From Terrisporobacter petrolearius (GTDB lineage Bacteria; Bacillota; Clostridia; Peptostreptococcales; Peptostreptococcaceae), in contig NZ_JAHZMO010000016.1 of the NCBI RefSeq assembly GCF_020748185.1, forward strand, positions 1-64,000: a DNA stretch of 64,000 nt, written 5' to 3'. Position 1 is the first letter of the stretch. The number at the start of each line of letters is the position of its first letter. Under the pieces are notes generated by a model. That model searched no databases, was not told where the DNA came from, and worked only from the letters and a program-made list of their open reading frames with translations. Made by a program: the position numbers and the translations under genes. Shown here one piece after another: positions 18,341 to 27,150 of this stretch.

Positions 18341-18877
18341 TTAGAGTTTTATACTAAAAATACTTTTTATATTTCTATCAAGTTCTTTTGATTTTATTGT
18401 AATTAATAATTCTTCTAAGGCGGACAATAATGCACTGACACATAATATTACTCCTGTAACATTAACTCCAAACAAAATATATAAAACTGGTGTTGTAAAA
18501 AGTAATAAACCAGTTATTTTATTTGTATAAGTGTGCAGAGAAGCAAAAGTATGGTATTTAATAAAACCAAATAAGTATGACAACATACGAATAACTGCGA
18601 TGATAATTATCCATAACCAAATCCATCTAGGAAGATGTAATATGGGAAGAAAAACAAATATCATTGTAATGATAAAAGTAAGATCTGCAATACTATCCAG
18701 CTTTGCACCTATTTCACTTTCTATTTTCATTGATCTGGCTATAACTCCATCTAAAATATCACTAATACCACAACACATATATAACACCCAAAACAATAAA
18801 GTGAATGGATTTGTAAATAGGATAAAAAGTGAACATAGAATTCGTAGACATGTAATAGCATTCGCTAAGTTATTAAT
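18341..18877 (-). CDS. CDP-alcohol phosphatidyltransferase (PgsA-like) with an apparent ATT start
   Basis: The signature DxxDGxxARx8GxxxDxxxD is complete (DILDGVIARS, then GAKLDSIAD), in a membrane protein that joins CDP-diacylglycerol to an alcohol in phospholipid synthesis. The first TTG in frame is at 18796, but 27 upstream codons read as a typical family N-terminus (LANAITCLRILCSLF). No ATG, GTG or TTG occurs between the in-frame TGA upstream and that TTG. A GAGGTGG site at 18888-18882 sits four bases before an ATT codon (18877-18875), giving 178 residues, normal for the family. The ATT start is an inference from this spacing. Confidence 0.75.
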   Translation of the reverse strand: MNNLANAITCLRILCSLFILFTNPFTLLFWVLYMCCGISDILDGVIARSMKIESEIGAKLDSIADLTFIITMIFVFLPILHLPRWIWLWIIIIAVIRMLSYLFGFIKYHTFASLHTYTNKITGLLLFTTPVLYILFGVNVTGVILCVSALLSALEELLITIKSKELDRNIKSIFSIKL

Positions 18878-19182
18878 AAGACCACCTCATAATTAATTAT
18901 TTTTATTTATAAGTTTATGTTAAATTAGTAAATATTTCAATAATACTTCTCTCTAGTGTAATAAGACTTATTAATTAATTAGCTTAATATCTTATTACAT
19001 TGAATATAAATAAATTTTTATAGTGGGTAGTGAATTTCAAAGTACTAATATAAAAATAATCTATATAACCAATGTTATATAAAAACATACAATAATGAAA
19101 AATTGCCAAATAACACTAAAAAAATTGTTGTTATTGTATAATAAAATAGGATTTTAAATAGGAGTATTGAAAAGGGGGTGTT
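18878..19182. other. Gene-free interval between divergent genes
   Basis: About 300 bases of AT-rich DNA between the phosphatidyltransferase and the TudS-like gene. It contains an imperfect hairpin (TAATAAGA at 18959-18966 with TCTTATTA at 18990-18997) and a TATAAT at 19137-19142 without a convincing -35. I see no gene in it. Confidence 0.5.
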
Positions 19183-19719
19183 ATGATGAAAAGGTCGAAA
19201 AAAATTGTCTTAGTTAGTCATTGTATATTGAATATAAATTCAAAGGTAGAAGGTCTTGCTACATCAAAAGCTTGTGTAAGAGAAGTTATCGATCATCTTT
19301 ATGACAATGATTATGGAATCATGCAATTGCAGTGCCCTGAACTTACATGCATGGGAATAAAAAGATGGGGGCAGTCCATAAATCAATATAATAATCCTTT
19401 TTATGAAGAACATTGTACAAAACTAGCAAAAGATGTAATTAAAAGTGTTAGAAATTACATAACAAATGGCTATGAAGTCAAGTATGTTATTGGCATAGAT
19501 GGAAGTCCAACTTGTGGAGTGAATTTAACTTGTTATGGTAATGCAGGTGGAGAAAATTTAGATTTTGATGGATATGAAACAAGAGAAGGTCAAGGTGTAT
19601 TTATGGATACTTTGATGAAAGAAAATGAAAAGTACAATTTGGGGTTAAAGTTTGTAGGAATAAATGAAGAAGATCCAATTAAAAGTATGGAAAGTTTAAA
19701 AATGATAATATCTGGTTAA
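19183..19719 (+). CDS. TudS-related (CD3072-type) putative desulfidase
   Basis: This 178-residue protein resembles the DUF523/TudS group. Conserved pieces are VSHCILN (Cys14), LQCPEL (Cys51) and GIDGSPTCGV (Cys111), matching the three-cysteine pattern that holds a [4Fe-4S] cluster in thiouracil desulfidase TudS. That enzyme removes sulfur from thiolated pyrimidines. The substrate here is unknown and the call is by motif memory. An AAAGGGGG site precedes the ATG. An amino-acid ABC importer follows about 70 bases downstream in the same direction, so it may work on an imported sulfur compound. Confidence 0.72.
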   Translation: MMKRSKKIVLVSHCILNINSKVEGLATSKACVREVIDHLYDNDYGIMQLQCPELTCMGIKRWGQSINQYNNPFYEEHCTKLAKDVIKSVRNYITNGYEVKYVIGIDGSPTCGVNLTCYGNAGGENLDFDGYETREGQGVFMDTLMKENEKYNLGLKFVGINEEDPIKSMESLKMIISG

Positions 19720-19788
19720 TTGAACATAAGTCATATAAAGTGATTGTGTTTAAAATATAAATATTACATATTAAGAGGGAGTTATGTT

Positions 19789-20613
19789 ATGAAAAAATTA
19801 AAAAAATCATTGATATTAGTATTGTCAACAATACTATGTATAGGAGCTGTAGGGTGTTCTGCTCCGAAAGAAGATGAAAAAGCCGAATCTAAAGAAAGTA
19901 AAAGTACAGCTTGGGATACAATACAAGAAAAAGGCGAATTAGTAGTAGGTATGTGTCCAGAGTATCCACCTTTTTCAACAAGAAATGAAGCTGGGGATGT
20001 GGAAGGTTTTGATGCTGACTTTGCAAAAGCTTTAGGAGAAGAACTAGGGGTAAAAGTAACAATTAAAGATACACCATGGGAAGGACTAGTAGCAGGATTA
20101 CAAAAGGGTGATCATGATGCAATAATATCTGCCATGTCTCCACAAGAAGCAACATCAGCGTCACAAAACGTTAATATGAGTAATCCTTATTACGAACTTA
20201 GTGATATTATAATTGTTCAAGAAGATAATAATGATATAAAAAGTAAGGAAGATTTAAAAGGTAAAACTGTAGGCCTTCAAGCAACAAGCAGTTGCGAGGT
20301 AGCAATAGAAGAGTTAAACAAGACTACAAAGCTTAAAGACATAAGAAAGTATAACAGAACCCAAGAAGCTGTGTTAGACTTACAAAATGGTAGAATTGAT
20401 GCAGTAGCAGCAGGGATTGCTTTTGCAGCATCTCAAATAAAAGATAATGACGCTCTTAAAATTATTAATGACCCAATTCAAAAATGTGATTTAGTTGTAG
20501 TAATGAATAAAGGTGAAGATGAATTAACAAATAAAATAAATGATGCCATATCAGCAATTAAAGAAAATGGTAAGTATGATGAGCTTGTAAAGAAATGGTT
20601 AGATATAAAATAA
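19789..20613 (+). CDS. Polar amino-acid ABC transporter binding lipoprotein
   Basis: A 274-residue SBP_bac_3 protein: signal with lipobox AVGC, then WDTIQEKGELVVGMCPEYPP, GFDADFAKALGEELGV, WEGLVAGLQKGDHDAI and LKGKTVGLQ in the usual order. The start at 19789 is chosen for the AGAGGGAG site eight bases upstream. It captures a small polar amino acid or related solute outside the cell and delivers it to the permease encoded two bases after its stop. The ligand is not evident. Confidence 0.9.
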   Translation: MKKLKKSLILVLSTILCIGAVGCSAPKEDEKAESKESKSTAWDTIQEKGELVVGMCPEYPPFSTRNEAGDVEGFDADFAKALGEELGVKVTIKDTPWEGLVAGLQKGDHDAIISAMSPQEATSASQNVNMSNPYYELSDIIIVQEDNNDIKSKEDLKGKTVGLQATSSCEVAIEELNKTTKLKDIRKYNRTQEAVLDLQNGRIDAVAAGIAFAASQIKDNDALKIINDPIQKCDLVVVMNKGEDELTNKINDAISAIKENGKYDELVKKWLDIK

Positions 20614-20614
20614 A

Positions 20615-21280
20615 ATGAATAATTTAGATTTTCAATTTTTAATGCCATATATGCATCAATTTGTAGATGCAGGAAAAATAACTTTGCAATTGGGAGTATG
20701 GACATTTTTTATAAGTTTATTGCTATCAATTATGATAGGCTTTTTAAGAGCATACAAAACACCAAAAATAATTAAATTTATGTTAGGTGTTTACGTTGAA
20801 GTATTTAGAGGCACACCTTTATTGGTGCAGCTATTTCTAATTTACTATGGATTACCATATTTTAATATTACACTTGATCCTATGACATGTGCAATTATTG
20901 GATTATCACTAAATTCAGCATCATATATGTCTGAAATAATTAGAGGTGCAATTTTATCCATAGATAAAGGACAATATGAAGCCGCATATTCCCTAGGATA
21001 CTCAAAGGTAAAAACTTATATTCAAATAATATTACCTCAATCATTTAGAGTAGCTTTGCCATCATTAATGAATTCTTTTGCCAGCATAATAAAGGAAACT
21101 TCTTTAGTATCTATAATTTCAATTGCTGAAATAACTAGGGTAGGAAATCAGATTTATGCTAGAACATTAAGACCTTTTGAAGTATATTTAGTAATTGCAT
21201 TAATATATCTTGTAATGACTTACTCAATTTCACTTCTAGCTAAGTTTATAGAAGGGAGAAGCACAAGATGGAGTCAATAA
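20615..21280 (+). CDS. Polar amino-acid ABC transporter permease
   Basis: A 221-residue HisM/GlnP-type permease. The N-terminal part has YVEVFRGTPLLVQLFLIYYGLP near residue 63 and the EAA loop reads YEAAYSLGYSKVKTYIQIILPQ near 123-144. The ATG comes one base after the preceding stop with no clear ribosome site, so its translation probably depends on that of the binding protein. It overlaps the ATPase gene by 13 bases. Confidence 0.92.
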   Translation: MNNLDFQFLMPYMHQFVDAGKITLQLGVWTFFISLLLSIMIGFLRAYKTPKIIKFMLGVYVEVFRGTPLLVQLFLIYYGLPYFNITLDPMTCAIIGLSLNSASYMSEIIRGAILSIDKGQYEAAYSLGYSKVKTYIQIILPQSFRVALPSLMNSFASIIKETSLVSIISIAEITRVGNQIYARTLRPFEVYLVIALIYLVMTYSISLLAKFIEGRSTRWSQ

Positions 21281-21987
21281 TCAAATTAGAAAATGTACAT
21301 AAAAGTTATGACAAATTAGATGTAATAAAAGGAATATCTTTAGATATAAAAAAAGGTGAGATTATATCTTTGGTAGGAGCCAGTGGTTCTGGTAAAAGTA
21401 CTTTAGTAAGATGTATTAACGGACTTGAAAAAATACAAGGTGGAAACATTTATATAAGGGGTGAAAAAGTAAATAGTCACAACTCTGTTGCAGGTAGGGT
21501 TGGAATGGTATTTCAAAACTTTAACTTGTTTCCCCACTATACTGTTATAAATAATATAGTAAATCCTTTAGTTAATGTGAGGGGAATAAAAAAAGATAAG
21601 GCAAAAAAAATGGCTGAGTCTTTATTGGAAAAAGTTAAACTAGGTGATAAAGCAAATTATTATCCAAATGAATTGTCTGGAGGACAAAAACAAAGAGTAG
21701 CTATAGCAAGAGCCCTTTCAATGGAACCAGAGATAATACTTTTTGATGAGCCTACATCATCTCTAGATCCTCAACTATCTTTTGAAGTTTTTAAAACTAT
21801 AAAACAATTGGTAGAAGAAGGATATACAATGGTTATTGTGACTCATGAAATAAAAATGGCCTTAGACATTTCAACTAGAGTAGTTTTTTTAGATAAGGGG
21901 AAAATATATTTTGATGGGAAGCCAAATGAATTTTATACTCATGAAAGTGAAAGATTAAAGGATTTTTTAGAAAACATAATTATATAA
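21268..21987 (+). CDS. Polar amino-acid ABC transporter ATP-binding protein
   Basis: A 239-residue GlnQ-type ATPase with Walker A GASGSGKST near residue 37, Q-loop VFQNFNLFPHYTV, signature LSGGQKQRVAIARAL near 139, Walker B ILFDEPTSSLDP near 160 and the switch VTHE. It energises the importer encoded by the two preceding genes and is the last gene before a long hairpin. Confidence 0.93.
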   Translation: MESIIKLENVHKSYDKLDVIKGISLDIKKGEIISLVGASGSGKSTLVRCINGLEKIQGGNIYIRGEKVNSHNSVAGRVGMVFQNFNLFPHYTVINNIVNPLVNVRGIKKDKAKKMAESLLEKVKLGDKANYYPNELSGGQKQRVAIARALSMEPEIILFDEPTSSLDPQLSFEVFKTIKQLVEEGYTMVIVTHEIKMALDISTRVVFLDKGKIYFDGKPNEFYTHESERLKDFLENIII

Positions 21988-21996
21988 AAGTAATAT

Positions 21997-22040
21997 AATA
22001 ATAAATCCCAGGGTACTTTGTATCCTGGGATTTATTATTG
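21997..22040 (+). terminator. Terminator of the amino-acid transporter operon
   Basis: AATAAATCCCAGGGTAC pairs with GTATCCTGGGATTTATT around a TTT loop. The T run after it is weak, but the stem is long. Confidence 0.75.
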
Positions 22041-22093
22041 TTAATTATTAAGAGTCTGACTTAGCTTCTTAAATTAATGTATAATAAAATATG

Positions 22094-22109
22094 TTCAAAT
22101 ATGTTTGAA
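22094..22109. promoter_or_regulatory. Possible DeoR operator
   Basis: TTCAAATATGTTTGAA is a 6+6 inverted repeat upstream of the DeoR gene. Bases 22126-22212 also carry several AAACAAA/AAACATA-like words. A role in autoregulation is a guess. Confidence 0.35.
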
Positions 22110-22238
22110 TTTGTTAGTTATTAAATAAACAAACATAAATAAACAAAACATATTGCGGATTATGAAAGTTTGTGGAATAATATAAACATAGATGAACATA
22201 AACGAACTTCAAAATAAACATGAAAAGAAGGTATGAAA

Positions 22239-23000
22239 ATGTTCCAGTTAGATAGACATAAAAAAATTTATGATTACATAGTGAAAAATAAAAATGCTAC
22301 AGTAAATGAACTAGCTCATATTTGCCAAGTGGCAACTATGACTATAAGAAGAGATTTAGATAAGATGGAAAAAGACGGTCTTATTACTAGGGTGTTTGGT
22401 GGAGCTGTAATAGATAGTTCCATGGTAAAAGAAGTTGACTATGAAGAAAAAGAAAAATGTTATATGGAAGAAAAGGTGAGAATTGCAAAAGAAGCAGTAA
22501 AACTTGTCAACGATAATTCCATAGTTATTTTAGATTCAGGTACAACTTGTATGGAAATTGCAAAATTATTAGTAAAGAAAAATAATTTGAAAATAATCAC
22601 AACAGACATATTAATTGCAGCTTATTTAATGAAGTATGAAAATTTAGAAGTTTATTGTACCGGTGGAAGAATTCAAAGAAACACAGGAAGCTGTTTAGAT
22701 ACTTATACAATAGATTTTTTAAACAATATAAATGCAGATATATGTTTTGTGGGAGCAAGCGCCATAAATCAAAACTTAGAACTAGCAACTTTTGTTCCAA
22801 ACAAAGCAAAGGTAAAACAAACTATGATAGACGTATCTATGCATAGAGTGCTTGTAACTGATAATTCAAAATTCAACAAAAGAAGTTTTAATAAAATTAG
22901 AAATTTAAAAGATTTTGAAATAGTTATTGCTAATGAAGGATTAGAAGAGGAAATACTAAAGAAAATGAAAGATAAAGGTGTAAACATAAAACTAGTTTAG
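22239..23000 (+). CDS. DeoR-family regulator of the sugar-acid operon
   Basis: The 253-residue repressor begins MFQLDRHKKIYDYIVKNK and has the DeoR helix-turn-helix (TVNELAHICQVATMTIRRDL) followed by ITRVFGGA. The sugar-phosphate sensing domain has ILDSGTTCMEIAKLL, ITTDILIA and the final VLVTDNSKF. The ATG at 22239 is preferred to 22233 because the AAGAAGG site then lies about seven bases away. It is the first gene of the operon with DtnK and PdxA2, whose phosphorylated intermediate is a likely effector. Confidence 0.9.
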   Translation: MFQLDRHKKIYDYIVKNKNATVNELAHICQVATMTIRRDLDKMEKDGLITRVFGGAVIDSSMVKEVDYEEKEKCYMEEKVRIAKEAVKLVNDNSIVILDSGTTCMEIAKLLVKKNNLKIITTDILIAAYLMKYENLEVYCTGGRIQRNTGSCLDTYTIDFLNNINADICFVGASAINQNLELATFVPNKAKVKQTMIDVSMHRVLVTDNSKFNKRSFNKIRNLKDFEIVIANEGLEEEILKKMKDKGVNIKLV

Positions 23001-23016
23001 AAGATGGGGGAGACAT

Positions 23017-24330
23017 ATGAAATTATATGTAATAGCCGATGATCTTACAGGCGCAAATGCAACAGGTGTTTTATTAGCAAAAGAAGGCTTTAAATGTTCT
23101 ACATTTATAGATTCTACACTTTTAAATGATGAAAATATGAGCCTTTGTGACGTAGTAGCTATAAGCACTGATAGTAGAGGCGTTACAAAAGAAGAAGCTT
23201 ATGAAAGAGTTAGTAAGGAAGTAGAAAGAGTAAAGCATTTAAAGCCCATATATACAAAAAGAATAGACTCAACTTTAAGAGGAAATATAGGCTCAGAAAT
23301 AGATGCCATCTTAGATCAAGATGAAAAATCCATAGCTGTAGTTGTGGCATCTTATCCTGATTCAGGAAGAATTTCCATAGGTGGATTTTTATTAGTAAAC
23401 TCAGTGCCACTTCAAAATACTTTGGTAGCAAAGGATCCAAAATGTCCAGTTACTAATTCAAGTGTAAAAGAAATAATACAAAGCCAAAGTAAGTTTAAGG
23501 TGGCTGACATACAAATTAGTGATGTGTTAAGAGGAGAAGAATTTTTAAGTAGAAAAATAAATTTATTAGTAGATGAAGGAAATAGAATAATTGTTGTAGA
23601 TGCAGTAACTAATGATGAAATAGAAACAATAGCAAAAGCATCTGAGCTGACAAAATTAAATATTATTCCAGTTGACCCAGGACCATTTACTAAATGTTTA
23701 ATGAATGCTAAATATGGATCATCTCAAGTAGAACAAGGTAAGAAAGTTTTCTTTGCCATAGGAAGTGTAAGTAAAACTACCATAGGCCAAATAGAAAATC
23801 TAGTTGCAACAAAATCACCAGCTCTTGTGAAAGTAAATCCATTGAAGCTTATAGATGATGAAAAAATAGATAAAGAGATTGAAAGAGTATTACACATAAT
23901 AGAAGAAAAATTAAAGTTTAGTACATCTAATATTGTTGGAATAACTACAACAACAAGGGAAGATGAGGTTTTAAATTTAAGTGAACTGTCCAAGAAACTT
24001 GGTATAGATGAAGAGTCCATATCAGTTAAGATAAACAAAGGCCTAGCTAAAATAACAGAGCTGGCTTTAGAATTATCAAATTCATCCATAGGAGCTCTAT
24101 ATACTAGTGGCGGTGATGTAACTATGGAAGTCATGAAAAGGCTAGGTGTTGAAGGTATAGACATAAAAGATGAAATAATACCACTAGCAGTGTATGGCAG
24201 ATTTATTGGAGGTAAATACTCTAATATGCCAGCAATAACAAAGGGTGGTCTTATAGGAGATAAGAAAACCTTATCCATTTGTATAGATTACTTAGCAACA
24301 AAAATATCAACACAATATTATATGAAATAG
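23017..24330 (+). CDS. dtnK: Four-carbon acid sugar kinase (DtnK/OtnK family)
   Basis: The 437-residue protein begins YVIADDLTGANATGVLLAKEG, the hallmark of the DUF1537 kinase family, with PIYTKRIDSTLRGNIGSEID near residue 75. The C-terminal nucleotide-binding part has LYTSGGDVTMEVMKRLGV near 370 and KGGLIG. Family members phosphorylate D-threonate, D-erythronate or L-threonate at O4. Its pairing with PdxA2 and the lack of a class II aldolase in this operon fit the D-threonate type, which needs only kinase and dehydrogenase. The exact isomer cannot be read from sequence. Confidence 0.85.
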   Translation: MKLYVIADDLTGANATGVLLAKEGFKCSTFIDSTLLNDENMSLCDVVAISTDSRGVTKEEAYERVSKEVERVKHLKPIYTKRIDSTLRGNIGSEIDAILDQDEKSIAVVVASYPDSGRISIGGFLLVNSVPLQNTLVAKDPKCPVTNSSVKEIIQSQSKFKVADIQISDVLRGEEFLSRKINLLVDEGNRIIVVDAVTNDEIETIAKASELTKLNIIPVDPGPFTKCLMNAKYGSSQVEQGKKVFFAIGSVSKTTIGQIENLVATKSPALVKVNPLKLIDDEKIDKEIERVLHIIEEKLKFSTSNIVGITTTTREDEVLNLSELSKKLGIDEESISVKINKGLAKITELALELSNSSIGALYTSGGDVTMEVMKRLGVEGIDIKDEIIPLAVYGRFIGGKYSNMPAITKGGLIGDKKTLSICIDYLATKISTQYYMK

Positions 24331-24332
24331 TG

Positions 24333-24527
24333 AAAATTTGCTACGCTCATGGCGCCAACGATATATCTTCGTTACCACTTCAGATATATCCGTTGCTTAA
24401 AATTAGCTAGGCTCATGTCGCCAACGTAATTGCTTCGCAAGCTCAGCAATTCCCGTTGCTTAAAATTCGCTAGGCTCATAGCGCCAACGATATATCTTCG
24501 TTACCACTTCAGATATATCCGTTGCTT
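24333..24527. repeat. Three tandem copies of a palindromic intergenic repeat
   Basis: Copies start at about 24333, 24399 and 24462, each 63-66 bases. Each begins AAAATT.GCT..GCTCAT and CGCCAACG and ends CCGTTGCTTAAA. Copies 1 and 3 share the same inner core (TTCGTTACCACTTCAG) while copy 2 has a different one that keeps the hairpin. The arms CCAACG and CGTTGC pair, so each unit can fold. They fill the gap between dtnK and pdxA2 inside the operon. The same family recurs at 27240, 38226, 47400, 56858 and 58049. Confidence 0.9.
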
Positions 24528-24567
24528 AAATAGTATAAATTATGACATTAAATTTGGAGGAATAGTT

Positions 24568-25566
24568 ATGAATAAAGAATATATAGGAGTACCTTTAGGA
24601 GATCCAGCAGGAATAGGACCGGAGATTGTGGTTAAATCCATAGCTAAGGAGGAAACAAATACTTATGCAAACATAGTTGTATTTGGAAATAAGGAAATAT
24701 TAGAAAAAGCTATAGATGTTTGTGAAGTGGATATGAAAATAAATACTATTGAAAATCCAGAAGATGGAGACTACAACAACAAAACATTAAATTTAGTAAA
24801 TATAGATAATATAGATATGAACAAATTTGAACCAGGTAAGGTTAGTGGAATGTGTGGAAAGGCTGCTTTTGAATATTTAGCCAAATCAATAGATTATGCA
24901 ATGGAGGGAAAAGTTAAAGCAATAGCAACTACACCACTGAATAAAGAGTCTTTTAAAGCTGGTAATGTGCCTTACATAGGTCACACAGAGGTATTGGAAG
25001 ACTTAACAAAAACATACAATCCTTTAACTATGTTCCAAGTAAGAGATTTAAGGGTATTCTTCTTAAGCAGACACGTATCCCTTAAAAAAGCTTGCGACTT
25101 AGTTACTGATGAAAATATGTATGAATTTATAATAAGATCAAAAGAAGCACTAAGACAACTTGGGATAGAGAATCCTAAAATGGCAGTGGCAGGGTTAAAT
25201 CCTCACTGTGGAGAGCATGGATTATTTGGAGATGAAGAAAGAGAAATAGAACCAGCAATTGAAAGAGCAAGAAAAGAAGGAATAGACGTGGTAGGTCCAA
25301 TAGGAGCAGACTCAGTATTCTTCTTTGGGCTTCAAGGAAAGTTTGATGCAGTGCTTTCTCTATATCATGACCAAGGTCATATAGCTACAAAAACTGTAGA
25401 TTTCCATAGAACAATATCAATAACAAACAATATGCCTTTCCTTAGAACATCAGTTGACCATGGAACGGCATTTGATATAGCTTGGAAAAACATAGCAAAC
25501 GAAATAAGTTTAGTAGAAGCCGTAAGACTGGCAGGAGATTATGCTCCAAATTTTAATAAAAAGTAA
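24568..25566 (+). CDS. pdxA2: 4-phospho-sugar-acid dehydrogenase, PdxA2
   Basis: A 332-residue PdxA family protein: GVPLGDPAGIGPEIVVKSI at the start, metal-binding His in YIGHTEVL, SLYHDQGHIATK and SVDHGTAFDIAW. The ATG at 24568 has GGAGG 7 bases upstream. PdxA2 enzymes oxidise and decarboxylate 4-phospho-D-threonate or -erythronate to dihydroxyacetone phosphate, distinct from PdxA of vitamin B6 synthesis. The kinase partner just upstream and the GntP carrier downstream support the catabolic role. Confidence 0.87.
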   Translation: MNKEYIGVPLGDPAGIGPEIVVKSIAKEETNTYANIVVFGNKEILEKAIDVCEVDMKINTIENPEDGDYNNKTLNLVNIDNIDMNKFEPGKVSGMCGKAAFEYLAKSIDYAMEGKVKAIATTPLNKESFKAGNVPYIGHTEVLEDLTKTYNPLTMFQVRDLRVFFLSRHVSLKKACDLVTDENMYEFIIRSKEALRQLGIENPKMAVAGLNPHCGEHGLFGDEEREIEPAIERARKEGIDVVGPIGADSVFFFGLQGKFDAVLSLYHDQGHIATKTVDFHRTISITNNMPFLRTSVDHGTAFDIAWKNIANEISLVEAVRLAGDYAPNFNKK

Positions 25567-25586
25567 ACAACAATTTATTTATATAA

Positions 25587-25650
25587 AACAATGTATCTAA
25601 ATCAACGCATACGCTAATGGGTGTGCGAAGTTTAGATACATTGTTATTAA
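25587..25650 (+). terminator. Long hairpin between pdxA2 and the GntP gene
   Basis: AACAATGTATCTAAA (25587-25601) pairs with TTTAGATACATTGTT (25631-25645), with an inner CGCATAC/GTGTGCG helix. There is only a broken T-rich tail (ATTAAAGTTT), so partial termination is more likely than a full stop. Confidence 0.6.
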
Positions 25651-25714
25651 AGTTTATTAAATATAATTTATATAAAATTTAAAATTAAAAATTTATTAAC
25701 TTGGGGGAATCATA

Positions 25715-27106
25715 ATGAATAACGAATTAGTTGTATCAGGACCGCAAATATTAATAGGTCTAGGCCTTGGAATAACATTATTAATATTTATGATGTTAAA
25801 AACAAAGGTGCATCCATTCTTAGCAATGATAATAAGTGCATCAATAACAGGATTAGTTGGAGGAATGCCAGCTGGAGATGTAGTAAACAGTATAACAACT
25901 GGATTTGGGAATACACTTGGTAGTATAGGTATTATTATTGGATTTGGTGTTATGATGGGTGAAATATTTGAGGTATCAGGAGCAGCAAAAAAGATGGCTC
26001 AAATATTTGTTGAAAAACTAGGTAAAGGTAGAGAAGAACTAGCTTTAGCTATTACAGGGTTTTTAGTATCAATACCAATTTTTTGTGATTCAGGATTTGT
26101 AATCTTATCACCACTGGCAAAATCAATATCAAGAAACACAAAAAAATCAGTTATATCTTTAGGTTTATCACTAGCACTAGGTTTAGTTATTACACATACA
26201 TTAGTACCACCTACTCCAGGACCAGTTGGAGTTGCTGGAATATACGGTGCAAATGTAGGGACAACATTATTACTTGGAATTGTTTGTGCCATACCAATGA
26301 CACTTATTGGACTTCTTTATGCTAAGTATATAGGACAAAAACAATATAAAGTACCAGGTGAAGATGGTGAAAGTTATTTAAGTAGTGAAGATTTAGGAGC
26401 AATGGCTCATGACCAAGTAGCAGCAACTTTAATAGACAGTGAAGAAGTATTACCATCAGCATTTATGTCATTTATGCCAATATTTGCACCTATAATATTA
26501 ATATTATTAAAAACAGTTACTACACAAATGGGGTTAGAAGGTGGATATATAGAAGTAATAAACTTTTTAGGAGCTCCAGTTATAGCTGTTGGTTTAGGCT
26601 TAATAATAGCAATATATGGTTTAGGTAAAGGCCAAGACAAAAAAGAAATTACAAATACTATGGAAAAAGGTATAAAATCAGCAGGAGTAATAATGTTAGT
26701 TACTGGTGCAGGTGGAGCCTTAGGAATGATAATAAGAGATTCTGGCGCAGGAGACTACATAGCAGGACTTATAGCAAATACAGCACTACCAGCAGTAATA
26801 ATACCATTTGCCATATCATCAATAGTAAGACTAATACAAGGAAGTGGTACAGTTGCCATGACAACAGCAGCATCTGTAACAGCTCCAATGATGGCAACAC
26901 TTGGATTATCACCAGACCTTGCAGTATTATCAGCTTGTATGGGTTCATTAGTATTCTCTCACTTTAATGATTCATATTTCTGGGTTGTTAACAGAACTTT
27001 AGGAGTTACTGAAGTTAAGGAACAATTAAGAGGTTATTCTGTAGCAAGTACAATAGTATGGGCTGTAGGATTTGTAGAGTTAATGATATTAAATATGTTT
27101 ATGTAA
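25715..27106 (+). CDS. GntP-family sugar-acid permease
   Basis: A 463-residue protein with about 12-14 membrane segments. The GntP pattern is clear: VGGMPAGDVVNSITTGFGNT near residue 48, PIFCDSGFVILSPL near 121, LVPPTPGPVGVAGI near 162 and the final VFSHFNDSYFWVV. It should bring in the four-carbon acid processed by DtnK and PdxA2, with proton symport as in known members. A GGGGG site precedes the ATG. Confidence 0.9.
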   Translation: MNNELVVSGPQILIGLGLGITLLIFMMLKTKVHPFLAMIISASITGLVGGMPAGDVVNSITTGFGNTLGSIGIIIGFGVMMGEIFEVSGAAKKMAQIFVEKLGKGREELALAITGFLVSIPIFCDSGFVILSPLAKSISRNTKKSVISLGLSLALGLVITHTLVPPTPGPVGVAGIYGANVGTTLLLGIVCAIPMTLIGLLYAKYIGQKQYKVPGEDGESYLSSEDLGAMAHDQVAATLIDSEEVLPSAFMSFMPIFAPIILILLKTVTTQMGLEGGYIEVINFLGAPVIAVGLGLIIAIYGLGKGQDKKEITNTMEKGIKSAGVIMLVTGAGGALGMIIRDSGAGDYIAGLIANTALPAVIIPFAISSIVRLIQGSGTVAMTTAASVTAPMMATLGLSPDLAVLSACMGSLVFSHFNDSYFWVVNRTLGVTEVKEQLRGYSVASTIVWAVGFVELMILNMFM

Positions 27107-27114
27107 TTATATAA

Positions 27115-27150
27115 GGGTGTTTCGCTGAAATAGTGAAACACCTATTTTTT
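27115..27150 (+). terminator. Terminator of the sugar-acid operon
   Basis: GGTGTTTC (27116-27123) pairs with GAAACACC (27135-27142), followed by TATTTTTT. Confidence 0.85.

Noticed and set aside
18531-18896. 121-codon rightward reading frame
   Set aside because: It is antisense to the phosphatidyltransferase gene, whose family signature is complete. The rightward frame has no recognisable motif.
24333-24527. Small CRISPR-like array
   Set aside because: The three units are contiguous without spacers and the variable part lies in the middle of each palindrome. The same units occur singly elsewhere, and no cas gene is present.
24430-24567. N-terminal extension of PdxA2 into the repeat region
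   Set aside because: The extension translates the palindromic repeats, while the ATG at 24568 has a proper GGAGG site and begins at the family's normal N-terminus.
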